Below are positions 31,769 to 41,976 of a stretch of DNA of 46,801 bases, in pieces (position 1 is the stretch's first letter; the number at the start of each line of letters is the position of its first letter). Position numbers and translations under genes: made by a program. The stretch covers positions 1-46,801 of the forward strand of contig AYSC01000034.1 of the NCBI GenBank assembly GCA_000503195.1, written 5' to 3'. This DNA comes from Blastomonas sp. CACIA14H2 (GTDB taxonomy: Bacteria > Pseudomonadota > Alphaproteobacteria > Sphingomonadales > Sphingomonadaceae). The notes under the pieces were generated by a model. That model saw only the letters and a program-made list of their open reading frames with translations. It searched no databases and was not told the DNA's origin.

Positions 31769-32134
31769 ATGTCCAGGCCAGTTCTGCCTAGCGATAAACT
31801 CTATATCCCGCAAAGCGTCGGCGATGTCGCGGACCAACTCAGTTCCATGATGCTGTCGGCGCCAAAGTTCAAATCCCGACTGCCTTGGGCGTTCGAGGAG
31901 GATATCGACACCAATTTTCAAGAGTTGAACGAGGGGCTGAAGGTCGTCCGCCGGCAGATCGGTGACGAAACCTATGCCCGGCTGGTCGAGATGTCAGACA
32001 GGATGCGCGCGCATTTCGAGGCGGACCCGGACGACAAGACCGAGGATGGGATCAAGGGCCGCGAGTTGATCGACGAGATGATAGACATCCTCCACGCCAG
32101 CCGCCGCCGCAAATCGCCGCGCAAGATGGGGTGA
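31769..32134 (+). CDS. Immunity-like protein, copy 2
   Basis: A 121-aa homologue of the preceding gene. Aligned blocks include SSMMLSAPKFKSR against GWMMLYAPEFRSD, LNEGLKVVRRQIGDETYARLVEMSDRMRAHFEADPDDK against LDEGLKRVRRQIGEKTYLQLMAMSQQMRAHFEADPEDK, and IDEMIDILHAS at the end. The N-terminal 20 residues and the SRLPWAFEEDIDTNFQ segment differ, which suggests different binding specificity. GGGAGGA precedes ATG 31769. It is the last gene of the patch; the codon use returns to the genome norm after it. Confidence 0.7.
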   Translation: MSRPVLPSDKLYIPQSVGDVADQLSSMMLSAPKFKSRLPWAFEEDIDTNFQELNEGLKVVRRQIGDETYARLVEMSDRMRAHFEADPDDKTEDGIKGRELIDEMIDILHASRRRKSPRKMG

Positions 32135-32154
32135 TCGGGCGTTGCCGTCGGCGC

Positions 32155-32589
32155 TCACCAGATATCGATGCTGATCGTGATCGGCGGCTTGTCCGGCGCG
32201 CCGTGGCAGACATAGGTGATCGCCGACAGGACCTTGCTCCTGCCGCGATACTCGGGCTTGACGGTCATGCGATCGACCGCCTTGAGCTCGATCAGCCCGC
32301 TGATCCGGTCATAGGCGAAATTGAGCGCCACTTCGGCGCCGGCGGGGACATAGCCGATATTGTACCTGTCGTTCGGCCCGCCGAACCTTTTGGGATAGAG
32401 CCAGATCTTCACCAGCTCGCCGCGCTTGACGAGCTCGTCTGCCCTGGCGCGGCTGGTGACATGCGAAAAATCCATCGGCTTGGCCTCGGCTGCGGCGGCT
32501 GCGGCAGCGGCCGCAGTCGGCGCCGCAGGGCAGGCCGCAATGGCCCATCCCAGCAGGACGAGCAGCAGGACCGACCTTCCATGCGCCAT
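32155..32589 (-). CDS. Predicted lipoprotein with an alanine run
   Basis: A 144-aa exported protein. The signal sequence MAHGRSVLLLVLLGWAIAAC ends in a lipobox IAAC (C20). A tract of nine alanines at 26-34 follows, then a globular part (SHVTSRARADELVKRGELVKIWLYPKRFGGPNDRYNIGYVPAGAEVALNFAYDRISG) and C-terminal VLSAITYVCHGAPDKPPITISIDIW. No family recognised. It is convergent with the immunity-like genes, 20 nt from the second one. Confidence 0.7.
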   Translation of the reverse strand: MAHGRSVLLLVLLGWAIAACPAAPTAAAAAAAAAEAKPMDFSHVTSRARADELVKRGELVKIWLYPKRFGGPNDRYNIGYVPAGAEVALNFAYDRISGLIELKAVDRMTVKPEYRGRSKVLSAITYVCHGAPDKPPITISIDIW

Positions 32590-32820
32590 GGCAAAAGCTC
32601 CGCCATCACTTGCAGCGGCTGTGCTGCAGGCTGGAGCATAGCGCGCGCCCGGCCGGGCGGGCAGCCATTGGAGCGCAAACGCATCCGTAATGGATCATTC
32701 TGCGCGGGCGCTGGCGTATCGCGGTATGAACGGACCGAGGCCGCAAGGGCATGGCGCCTGCCGCCCCGCAAGGCGATCGGCATCTGGCGCGTCCCGACAA
32801 TTGCGGTTAGCTAATTGGCC

Positions 32821-33345
32821 ATGGTGCGACCGTTCTTCCGATCCCGTTTGCGCGCGTTCCAGGCGATGCTGGGCGAAGCGCCCGATCCGGGCTTTATCGC
32901 GACGCTCGAATATCTGGAAAACCGCGATCTCGACCTTTCGATCCGGATCGGTGGGCTGCTGGCATTCAACGCGCTGATGACCACCATCGGCACGCACCCG
33001 ATTTCCGCCAGCCCCGGCGCGCCGCTCAGCCTCGATGCGCCGACCCAGCCGGTGCTGACGCTGCTCAGCCTGGTCGGGCTCGCGCCTCTGGTCTGGTCGA
33101 GCATCCTGTGCCTGCGTGCGCTGCTGCTCGGCGAGGAGTTCGAGACCGAGGGGCTGGAGGAAGGGCTGGTCGCGAGCCCCGATCCGGATCAGGTGCTCAA
33201 GCTGCAGCGCCGCCTGTACGCCGCCTTCATCCACTCGATCGACGCGCAGGCGCATTGCCTGCGCCAGTCGGTGATCGCCACCTTTACCGGCGGCGCGCTG
33301 ACCATTGCGGTGTGGGGCGCGATCCTGTTCGACAAGATGAGCTGA
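32821..33345 (+). CDS. Three-helix membrane protein of unknown function
   Basis: A 174-aa protein. Three hydrophobic segments (IGGLLAFNALMTTIGT, VLTLLSLVGLAPLVWSSILCLRALL, VIATFTGGALTIAVWGAILF) are separated by a polar loop with FETEGLEEGLVASPDPDQVLKLQRRLYAAFIHSID. The N-terminal GEAPDPGFIATLEYLENRDLDLSIRI is cytoplasmic. Topology recalls small effector or SLATT/Pycsar-effector-like membrane proteins, but no cyclase gene is near and I do not claim the family. The ATG at 32821 is in frame with a TTG at 32815. Confidence 0.65.
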   Translation: MVRPFFRSRLRAFQAMLGEAPDPGFIATLEYLENRDLDLSIRIGGLLAFNALMTTIGTHPISASPGAPLSLDAPTQPVLTLLSLVGLAPLVWSSILCLRALLLGEEFETEGLEEGLVASPDPDQVLKLQRRLYAAFIHSIDAQAHCLRQSVIATFTGGALTIAVWGAILFDKMS

Positions 33346-33399
33346 TCCTGCGCGCGGCGCGCACCGGCCTGGTGCCGCTGCGCTGCGGATGTGTCCGCG

Positions 33400-33621
33400 T
33401 CAATTGCCCTTGCGCCGGTGATGGACGAAGGCAAGCACGAGCACCACCGCGATGATGCCCATCGCGCCGCCCGCGGTCTGGGTGATCTGCGTGATCGCGG
33501 CACCAGGGTCAGGCGCCTGCATTGCGCCCGACTGCACCTGCGACACCAGCCACCAGGCCCCGACCAGGATGACGAGTTCGAGCACCACCAGCCCGACGAG
33601 CGCACGAGTCGATTTCTTCAT
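33400..33621 (-). CDS. Small two-helix membrane protein
   Basis: A 73-aa protein with helices LVGLVVLELVILVGAWWLVSQ and MGIIAVVLVLAFVHHRR joined by a 25-residue loop (SGAMQAPDPGAAITQITQTAGGA). Positive residues at both ends (MKKSTR and HHRRKGN) suggest both termini are in the cytoplasm. SD GGGGGTGG precedes ATG 33621. No family recognised. Confidence 0.6.
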   Translation of the reverse strand: MKKSTRALVGLVVLELVILVGAWWLVSQVQSGAMQAPDPGAAITQITQTAGGAMGIIAVVLVLAFVHHRRKGN

Positions 33622-33762
33622 GAGACCACCCCCTGGGCAGGGATTGTCTCATACTTGCACCCGCGATCAAAGCGCGAGATTCGGTTGGCCGGGGGCCAGT
33701 CTGGCGGCCACGCGGCGTCCCCGCCTTGCAGTCGCACAGCCTGATGCGCGGCAGCTATTCTG

Positions 33763-36402
<2,640 letters not shown>

Positions 36403-36450
36403 TGGGGCGGAGATTAGGACGCCCGGCGCGCCATGGCCAGCGAAATCGGC

Positions 36451-36485
36451 TTGCGCCATGTGTATTGCTGTTATAACACACCACC
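36451..36485 (+). promoter_or_regulatory. Promoter with palindrome before the ABC exporter
   Basis: A perfect 10-bp palindrome TGTTATAACA (36469-36478) includes a -10-like TATAAC (36472-36477); TTGCGC at 36451-36456 is a possible -35 with 15-nt spacing. The ATG at 36486 is only 8 nt after the -10 box, so the transcript would have little or no leader and no Shine-Dalgarno is visible. The palindrome over the -10 may be an operator. Confidence 0.45.
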
Positions 36486-37121
36486 ATGCTCACGTTAGCC
36501 GACATCTCCCGATCCTATGGCCGCAAGCGCGTGCTTGACGGCATTTCCGTCACCTTTCCCACGGGCCTCACGCTGCTCGTCGGGCCGAGCGGGGCGGGGA
36601 AGTCGACCTTGCTCCGGCTGCTCGCCACGGCGGAGAAGCCCAATGGGGGGACGATCGCCTGGGACGGGGTCGCGCTGCCGGGGGCGCGCAAAGCTCTGCG
36701 GGCGACGCTCGGCTATGCGCCGCAGGCGGTCGATCTGCCCGAGGACCTGACCGCGCGCGAATTCGCGCTGCATATGGCGGCACTGAAGGGGCTCGATGCC
36801 CGCGCAGCGGACCTGCAGTTCGGTGCGATTACCGAGCGGATCGGGCTGCATGCCGATATCAACAACCGCATCGCCACCTTTTCCGGCGGCATGCGGCGGC
36901 GGCTGGTGTTTGCGCAGGCGATGCTCGGCGCGCCGCGACTGCTCGCGCTCGATGAGCCGACGGCGGAGCTCGATGGCGAGACGGCCGCTTCGGTCAGCGC
37001 GCTGATCGTCGAGCGCGCAGCAGAGGCGGTGGTGGTGATGACCACGCACCTTGCCGATGCGCTCGCACCCCAGGCGGTGCAGGTGCTGCGCGTCGACCAG
37101 GGCCAGGTCGCACCGCAATGA
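36486..37121 (+). CDS. ABC transporter ATP-binding protein
   Basis: A 211-aa ATPase subunit. Walker A GPSGAGKST (33-41), the Q-loop near LGYAPQAVDLPEDLT, signature FSGGMRRRL, Walker B LLALDEPTAELD and H-loop TTHLAD are all present. It resembles the ATPase of antibiotic/lipid-type exporters with a single ABC domain. The following permease gene overlaps it by 4 nt (ATGA), so the two form one transporter. No substrate clue exists. The short spacing between promoter and start codon suggests leaderless translation. Confidence 0.92.
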   Translation: MLTLADISRSYGRKRVLDGISVTFPTGLTLLVGPSGAGKSTLLRLLATAEKPNGGTIAWDGVALPGARKALRATLGYAPQAVDLPEDLTAREFALHMAALKGLDARAADLQFGAITERIGLHADINNRIATFSGGMRRRLVFAQAMLGAPRLLALDEPTAELDGETAASVSALIVERAAEAVVVMTTHLADALAPQAVQVLRVDQGQVAPQ

Positions 37122-38539
37122 TGCCGGGCGCGCAACCGGCGGTGCAACCCGGCGCGGTGCTGCGCTCCTCGTTCCTCACCAGCCTCACGCGCTATCGGCG
37201 CAGCTGGGGGCTTTGGTTGCTGCTGCTGATCGCGCCGGTGGGCGCGCGCTTCATGATCTCGGACGAAAGCGGGCGGGGCGTGGCGATCGCGGTCGCCGAC
37301 CAGCTGCCGGTGCTGACATCGGCGATGCTCGGCGTGTGGCTGGGCATCGTGGTAACGACGCTGCTGCTGCCGGTCGGCTATATCTATCTGCGCGCCAATA
37401 CCAACCGCCGCCAGCCCTGGCAGGTGGAAGAGGTGACCGCCGCGCCGCGTATCGCGATGCTGCTGGGGCGCTTCGCCGCCGATGCCGCGGTGCTGCTCGG
37501 CACGCTGGGCACGCTGACATGGGCGGGCTGGTTCCTCGGCTGGCTGATGGTGAGCGGGCCGTACAGCCCGTGGCAGATCGCCTATCCGCTGTGGCTGATC
37601 GCCGCGCCGCCGCTGATCGCGCTCGCGGCCCTGCGCATCCTGTTCGATGCGCTGCCGTGGCTGCGGGGAGCTTTGGGGGATCTTGCCTATTTTGTCCTGT
37701 GGGTGGCGTCGATCGCGATGCCGATCGTGGCCGCAGACCAGCCCTCGTCGTTCACCGCCAATCTGTTCGACCATCCGGGCTTCGTCCGCCCGCTGGCCGG
37801 GCCCGAGCCTGCGGGCGAGATGAACGTCCAGATCGGCGGGGTGGACCCGGCCAGCCTCAAGCCGGGGCGGATCGACCTGGACGTTGCCGCCGGGCTGCAC
37901 GCGCCGGGCTATATCGCGGCGCGGCTGGCCTGGATCGGCATCGCGGTGGCGCTGGTGCTGGTGGCGGGACTGATCTATCGCCCGCACCGTTCGGGACGCA
38001 AACGGGCAGGCCAGGGCCGCATCGCGAAGCTGCTCTCCGCCGGTCCGCCGCCGGCCGCGCGCGCCGATGCGCCGCCCGCACCGCCGGCCCGTTCGGCGCT
38101 GCTCGGGCTGGGGCTGGCCGAATTCCGGCTGATCGGCGCAGGGCGGCTGTTCCTGCTGCTCGCGGCGGCGGCGGCGCTGGCGGGTCTCTCGGGCGATTAC
38201 CGGCATTTCGGCAGCCCGGCCGCGTTGCTGCTGCTCGTCTTCGCCTTGTGCGCGCATGCCGGGCGCTGCGAGGCGCGGGGGCTGCTCAAGCTCACGGCAA
38301 CGACGGCGACCCCGCCGATGCTGCGCCGGGCGGCGTTCGTCGTGACGGGGTTGGCATGGTCGCTGCTGCTCGCCTTGCCCGCCGCCATCGTGCGCGGATC
38401 GGGCGAGCCGCTGCTGCTCGCGCTGACCACGGGCGCGGCGGCTTCGGCGGCGGCGATGGCGCTCGCCGCGCTGACCGGATCCTCCTTTGCGCCGCGCGTG
38501 GTCCTGCTCATCGCCTGGTATGTCTATTTCTCGAGCTGA
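37118..38539 (+). CDS. ABC transporter permease
   Basis: A 473-aa integral membrane protein with about ten hydrophobic segments in two blocks, separated by a long soluble loop (about 200-300) including SFTANLFDHPGFVRPLAGPEPAG and AGLHAPGYIAARL. The first block (LWLLLLIAPVGARFM, LTSAMLGVWLGIVVTTLLLPVGYIYL) and the last (FLLLLAAAAALAGLS, AAALAALTGSSFAP...IAWYVYFSS) look like an ABC-2-type exporter permease. Translationally coupled to the ATPase gene. Substrate unknown. Confidence 0.82.
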   Translation: MMPGAQPAVQPGAVLRSSFLTSLTRYRRSWGLWLLLLIAPVGARFMISDESGRGVAIAVADQLPVLTSAMLGVWLGIVVTTLLLPVGYIYLRANTNRRQPWQVEEVTAAPRIAMLLGRFAADAAVLLGTLGTLTWAGWFLGWLMVSGPYSPWQIAYPLWLIAAPPLIALAALRILFDALPWLRGALGDLAYFVLWVASIAMPIVAADQPSSFTANLFDHPGFVRPLAGPEPAGEMNVQIGGVDPASLKPGRIDLDVAAGLHAPGYIAARLAWIGIAVALVLVAGLIYRPHRSGRKRAGQGRIAKLLSAGPPPAARADAPPAPPARSALLGLGLAEFRLIGAGRLFLLLAAAAALAGLSGDYRHFGSPAALLLLVFALCAHAGRCEARGLLKLTATTATPPMLRRAAFVVTGLAWSLLLALPAAIVRGSGEPLLLALTTGAAASAAAMALAALTGSSFAPRVVLLIAWYVYFSS

Positions 38540-38667
38540 TCCCATCTCATGGCACCATGGCGCGCGCGATCGACCCTGAACATTCGTCCGGTCTATGACC
38601 GGCTGCATTGCTGCTGTCACAGGCGGCGGCTAGATTTGCGGCCATCGAGCATCAACAGGAGACGGAC

Positions 38668-39462
38668 ATGCCCGCGCATGAGATAGATTACGAGATCAAG
38701 GGCCAGGAACTGCAATTCGTCGAGATCGAGCTCGACCCCGGCGAGAGCGCGGTGGCCGAGGCCGGATCGATGGTCTGGAAGGACCCCTCGATCGAGATGA
38801 CCACCGTGTTCGGCGATGGCAGCGACGATCAGGGCGGCGGCTTCATGGGCAAGCTGCTCGGCGCAGGCAAGCGGCTGGTTACCGGCGAGAGCCTGTTCAC
38901 CACCGTGTTCACGCATACCGGATCGGGCAAGGCGCGCGTCGCCTTCGGCGCGCCGGTGCCGGGATCGATCCTGCCCATAGACCTCACGCGCTATGGTGGC
39001 CGGCTGATCTGCCAGAAGGACAGCTTCCTCGCTGCGGCCAAGGGCGTGTCGATCGGCATCCATTTCCAGAAGCGCATCCTCACCGGGCTGTTCGGCGGCG
39101 AGGGCTTCATCATGCAGAAGCTCGAGGGCGATGGCATGGTGTTCGCGCAGATGGGCGGCACGATCGTCGAGCGCGAATTGCGCGCCGGCGAGGAACTGCA
39201 TGTCGACACCGGCTGCATCGCGGCGTTCACCGGCAATGTCGATTTCGATCTGGTCTCGGCGGGCGGAATCAAGACCTCGCTGTTCGGCGGCGAGGGCCTG
39301 TTCTTCGCGCGGCTGCGCGGGCCGGGCCATGTGTGGATCCAGTCGCTGCCCTTCTCGCGCTTGGCCGGGCGGATGCTCGCGGCGGCGGGAAGCCGGGGCG
39401 GTCAGAACCGGGGCGAAGGCTCCGCGCTCGGCAGCTTCGGTGATCTGATCAGCGGCAACTGA
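38668..39462 (+). CDS. AIM24/TIGR00266 family protein
   Basis: A 264-aa cytosolic or membrane-associated beta-rich protein. The pattern is the family's: IEIDPGESAVAEAGSMVWKDPSIEM-like IELDPGESAVAEAGSMVWKD, GKLLGAGKRLVTGESLFTTVFTHTG, the PGSILPIDLTRYGG block and FDLVSAGGIKTSLFGGEGLFFARLRGPGHVWIQSLPFSRLAGRM. Members occur in bacteria and mitochondria, role not settled (mitochondrial AIM24 affects inner-membrane organisation). ATG 38668 follows AGGAGA; the frame is open 20 codons upstream without a signal. Confidence 0.92.
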   Translation: MPAHEIDYEIKGQELQFVEIELDPGESAVAEAGSMVWKDPSIEMTTVFGDGSDDQGGGFMGKLLGAGKRLVTGESLFTTVFTHTGSGKARVAFGAPVPGSILPIDLTRYGGRLICQKDSFLAAAKGVSIGIHFQKRILTGLFGGEGFIMQKLEGDGMVFAQMGGTIVERELRAGEELHVDTGCIAAFTGNVDFDLVSAGGIKTSLFGGEGLFFARLRGPGHVWIQSLPFSRLAGRMLAAAGSRGGQNRGEGSALGSFGDLISGN

Positions 39463-39468
39463 GCTGCG

Positions 39469-40872
39469 TCACGGCGCAGCTGGATCCATCCCCGCCTGTC
39501 GCAGCATCGTGTCGATCTGCCGGGCGGGGTCGTCCAGCTTCTGGCCCGTGATCGCGGTGATCGTCGCCAGCGTCGGCGCGCTGAGGCCGGTGCGGCGCGC
39601 GGCGTCGAGAAAGCTGCGGCTGTTCCAGGGCGTGCCCGCGCGCACGGTGGCAAAGAAGCGGCGGTTGACGTCGTGCAACCCCCTCAAACCGCCCGATCCG
39701 CGCCGGATATCGGCATCGATCGCCAGCGCGATCAGCATGCCGCACTGGTAATGCAGATCGAATTTGCCCGCGCGCGACGCGGCGCTCAGCGCAACCTCGG
39801 CGAGCCCCGCAGCACAGAGATTGCGCGCATCGGCGATGCGCCGGGTGACATAGCCGCGTTCGGTCTCTCCGCGGGCGCGCATGACCAGCGCGGCCATCGC
39901 GTCGGCGCCACCCTCATGGATCCACGCCTGCGAATCGGGGCCGATCACGTCATTTGTCCCCGCGCGCTGGAAGAAATGCGCGGCTTCGTGCGCGAAGAAC
40001 CAGTCGAGCCAGACCACGTCGCCCAACCGGAGCGGCTTGCGCCAGCCGTCGCCATAGAGGTGGATGAACACCTGGCCGGGCAGCGTCCCGCCCTGGCTGG
40101 AAAGGCTGGTGCCCGATGGCGGCTTGGGATCGAGCGAGACATAAAGCTCGGGCGCGATCGATAGCGGACCATAGATGGCGGCGAAATCGCGCATCGATTG
40201 CGGCAGCGATTCCAGCAGATGATCGCGCAGCACGGGTTGCAGTGCCGGATCGACGATGGCGACAAAGCCCGAGGTGGCGACCGGAACGGCGCTGCCGATA
40301 TAGACGTTGGTCCCTTCCTCGCGGCTGACAAAGGCGGCGGTATTCGCGCTGCGTCTGCCACCGACGCCGATCGTTTCGCCTTCCGCCGCGATGGTCACCG
40401 CGAGCGGCTCGGTCCCCTTGCAGGGTAGCGCAGGGCAGGCCTGAAAGTGCCCCGAATAGACGAGCACCCCGCCGTCGCTGAACGGGGAGAAGGGGGCATA
40501 GGACTTTTCGAGCGCGCTGTAGCGCACCGGGATGTCGAGGGTCAGCCGTGCGAACGGTTTGCCGTCCGTGCGCTCGACCCGCTCGCCATCGCCCTCGCGC
40601 ACCCAGCGGAATTCACCGGCCAGGCTCTTCCAGTCCCGAGCACGATAGCCATCGAGCTGGGGCGCGAAATGCAGCGCGCGGGTCGGCCGGACCAGCCGGT
40701 ATTCGGCCTGGATGCTGTCGCCCGAGGCCCGGGTGATGTGCAGGCTGATCGGCGCCGTCCGCGCTGCGACCGACGAGGCCGGTCCGGCCGGGCCAGGCAG
40801 GGCAGAGCCGGACGTGCCGACCAGGGTCAGCGCTGCAACCCCGGTGAGCGCGCGTTGTAATGCCCGGCGCAT
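39469..40872 (-). CDS. Secreted M1-like zinc peptidase-domain protein
   Basis: A 467-aa exported protein with an N-terminal signal peptide (ALTGVAALTLVGTSGSALPG) and two cysteines in QACPALPC. A gluzincin motif is at 295-299 (HEAAH, with WFFAHEAAHFF) and the third zinc ligand E320 is in AWIHEGGADAMA, 20 residues after the second His (M1 enzymes usually have 18). The N-terminal half is beta-sandwich-like (LHITRASGDSIQAEYRL...). It may be a periplasmic or outer-surface aminopeptidase-like protein; activity is unproven. Confidence 0.8.
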   Translation of the reverse strand: MRRALQRALTGVAALTLVGTSGSALPGPAGPASSVAARTAPISLHITRASGDSIQAEYRLVRPTRALHFAPQLDGYRARDWKSLAGEFRWVREGDGERVERTDGKPFARLTLDIPVRYSALEKSYAPFSPFSDGGVLVYSGHFQACPALPCKGTEPLAVTIAAEGETIGVGGRRSANTAAFVSREEGTNVYIGSAVPVATSGFVAIVDPALQPVLRDHLLESLPQSMRDFAAIYGPLSIAPELYVSLDPKPPSGTSLSSQGGTLPGQVFIHLYGDGWRKPLRLGDVVWLDWFFAHEAAHFFQRAGTNDVIGPDSQAWIHEGGADAMAALVMRARGETERGYVTRRIADARNLCAAGLAEVALSAASRAGKFDLHYQCGMLIALAIDADIRRGSGGLRGLHDVNRRFFATVRAGTPWNSRSFLDAARRTGLSAPTLATITAITGQKLDDPARQIDTMLRQAGMDPAAP

Positions 40873-40915
40873 ACAGCTCCTCCCGGTCAGCGTGGTCGGC
40901 CTGCAGTTTGGCTGA

Positions 40916-41863
40916 TCAGAACGTGTAGGTCACGCCGACGCCGCCGAAGAACTGGTCGGCATCGCCGCGGATCGCCACGATCGGGCTGTCGGCGAAATCG
41001 CCCTGCAGCCGCGAATAGCTGCCCAGCGCGAACACGCCCCAGCCGCCATCGAGCGCATTGCCCGACAGGTCGAGCCCGACCAGCGCGGTGGTGCCGATCG
41101 ACTTCAATCCGCCATCGGCGCGGAAGCGCGGCAGGCCCGATGCGGCGCTGCCCGCGGCATCGACGCTGAAATAGGTATCGGCATAATCGCCATCGACGAA
41201 ATCGGCCGAGGCGGAGATGTTGACCACGCCCTGCGTGCCGAGCAGCCGGTTATAGCTGACCTGCGGGGTGATCAGCGCGCCCGAATGCACGCCGGTCACG
41301 TCGAACAGCGCATCGGCGGAGAAGGTCACGCTGTCGAAGCGGTTGAAGATGCGGTTGATCTTGACGCCGCCCGATGCGCCGAGCTCGAGCGCTATCGGCT
41401 TGTCGCCGAGCCGCTGGACCACCGCATCGCGGATGCGGTTGTTGCGTTCCAGCCGGACGCGGAACATCGGCCCTGCGATATATTCGACCTTGGGCAGCAC
41501 CGGGTCCTTGACCAGATCGACGAACAGGCCCGGACCGCGCGCAGCAAAGTTATAGCCCTTGTAGCTTCCCTGGATGATCGGCGCGGGGAAGAAGACATAC
41601 TGGTCCGAGCCTTCATAGCTGGGCACCATGCCGGCCCCCAGGCCCACGGTCATGTAGAAATCCTTGGCGAACACCGATTGCGACATCGCCGCCGCGGTGG
41701 CGAGCAGGCGAAGCTGCTCGGGCGTCGGACCGGGCTTGGCGGGAGCGCTGTCATCGGCCTTGGTGCTTTCGGGCGCAGGCGGCTGATCGGCCACGGCCTG
41801 GGCAAGCGCAGGGGTGCTGGCGCTGGCAAACAGGGCAAGGCTCGCAAGGGTTCTGGCGATCAT
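40916..41863 (-). CDS. MipA/OmpV-family outer-membrane protein
   Basis: A 315-aa beta-barrel protein. Signal peptide (LASLALFASASTPALAQA), a 40-residue Pro/Ala linker, then a barrel with FYMTVGLGAGMVPSYEGSDQYVFFPAPIIQGSYKGYNFAARGPGLFVD, the MipA/OmpV pattern, and aromatic-ended strands down to the terminal FGGVGVTYTF, whose final Phe is the outer-membrane insertion signal. Family members scaffold peptidoglycan enzymes or act as small porins. It reads toward the peptidase-like gene, 43 nt downstream. Confidence 0.92.
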   Translation of the reverse strand: MIARTLASLALFASASTPALAQAVADQPPAPESTKADDSAPAKPGPTPEQLRLLATAAAMSQSVFAKDFYMTVGLGAGMVPSYEGSDQYVFFPAPIIQGSYKGYNFAARGPGLFVDLVKDPVLPKVEYIAGPMFRVRLERNNRIRDAVVQRLGDKPIALELGASGGVKINRIFNRFDSVTFSADALFDVTGVHSGALITPQVSYNRLLGTQGVVNISASADFVDGDYADTYFSVDAAGSAASGLPRFRADGGLKSIGTTALVGLDLSGNALDGGWGVFALGSYSRLQGDFADSPIVAIRGDADQFFGGVGVTYTF

Positions 41864-41976
41864 CGGGGACGTTCCATGCAGGCTGGGGCTCTGCCCGGGG
41901 CAAGAGCGTATTGGGGGGACACCGCGCGGACCGATATAATGCTGCGGTGCAGCAGATCAAGAAGCCCGTCGAATGG

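Noticed and set aside
36713-38620. 635-codon frame antisense to the ABC exporter
   Set aside because: Repetitive Arg/Gln-rich shadow of GC-rich coding DNA.
41932-41937. TATAAT between the MipA/OmpV and GT87-type genes
   Set aside because: Points toward the antisense side of a minus-strand gene; no gene follows on the plus strand.
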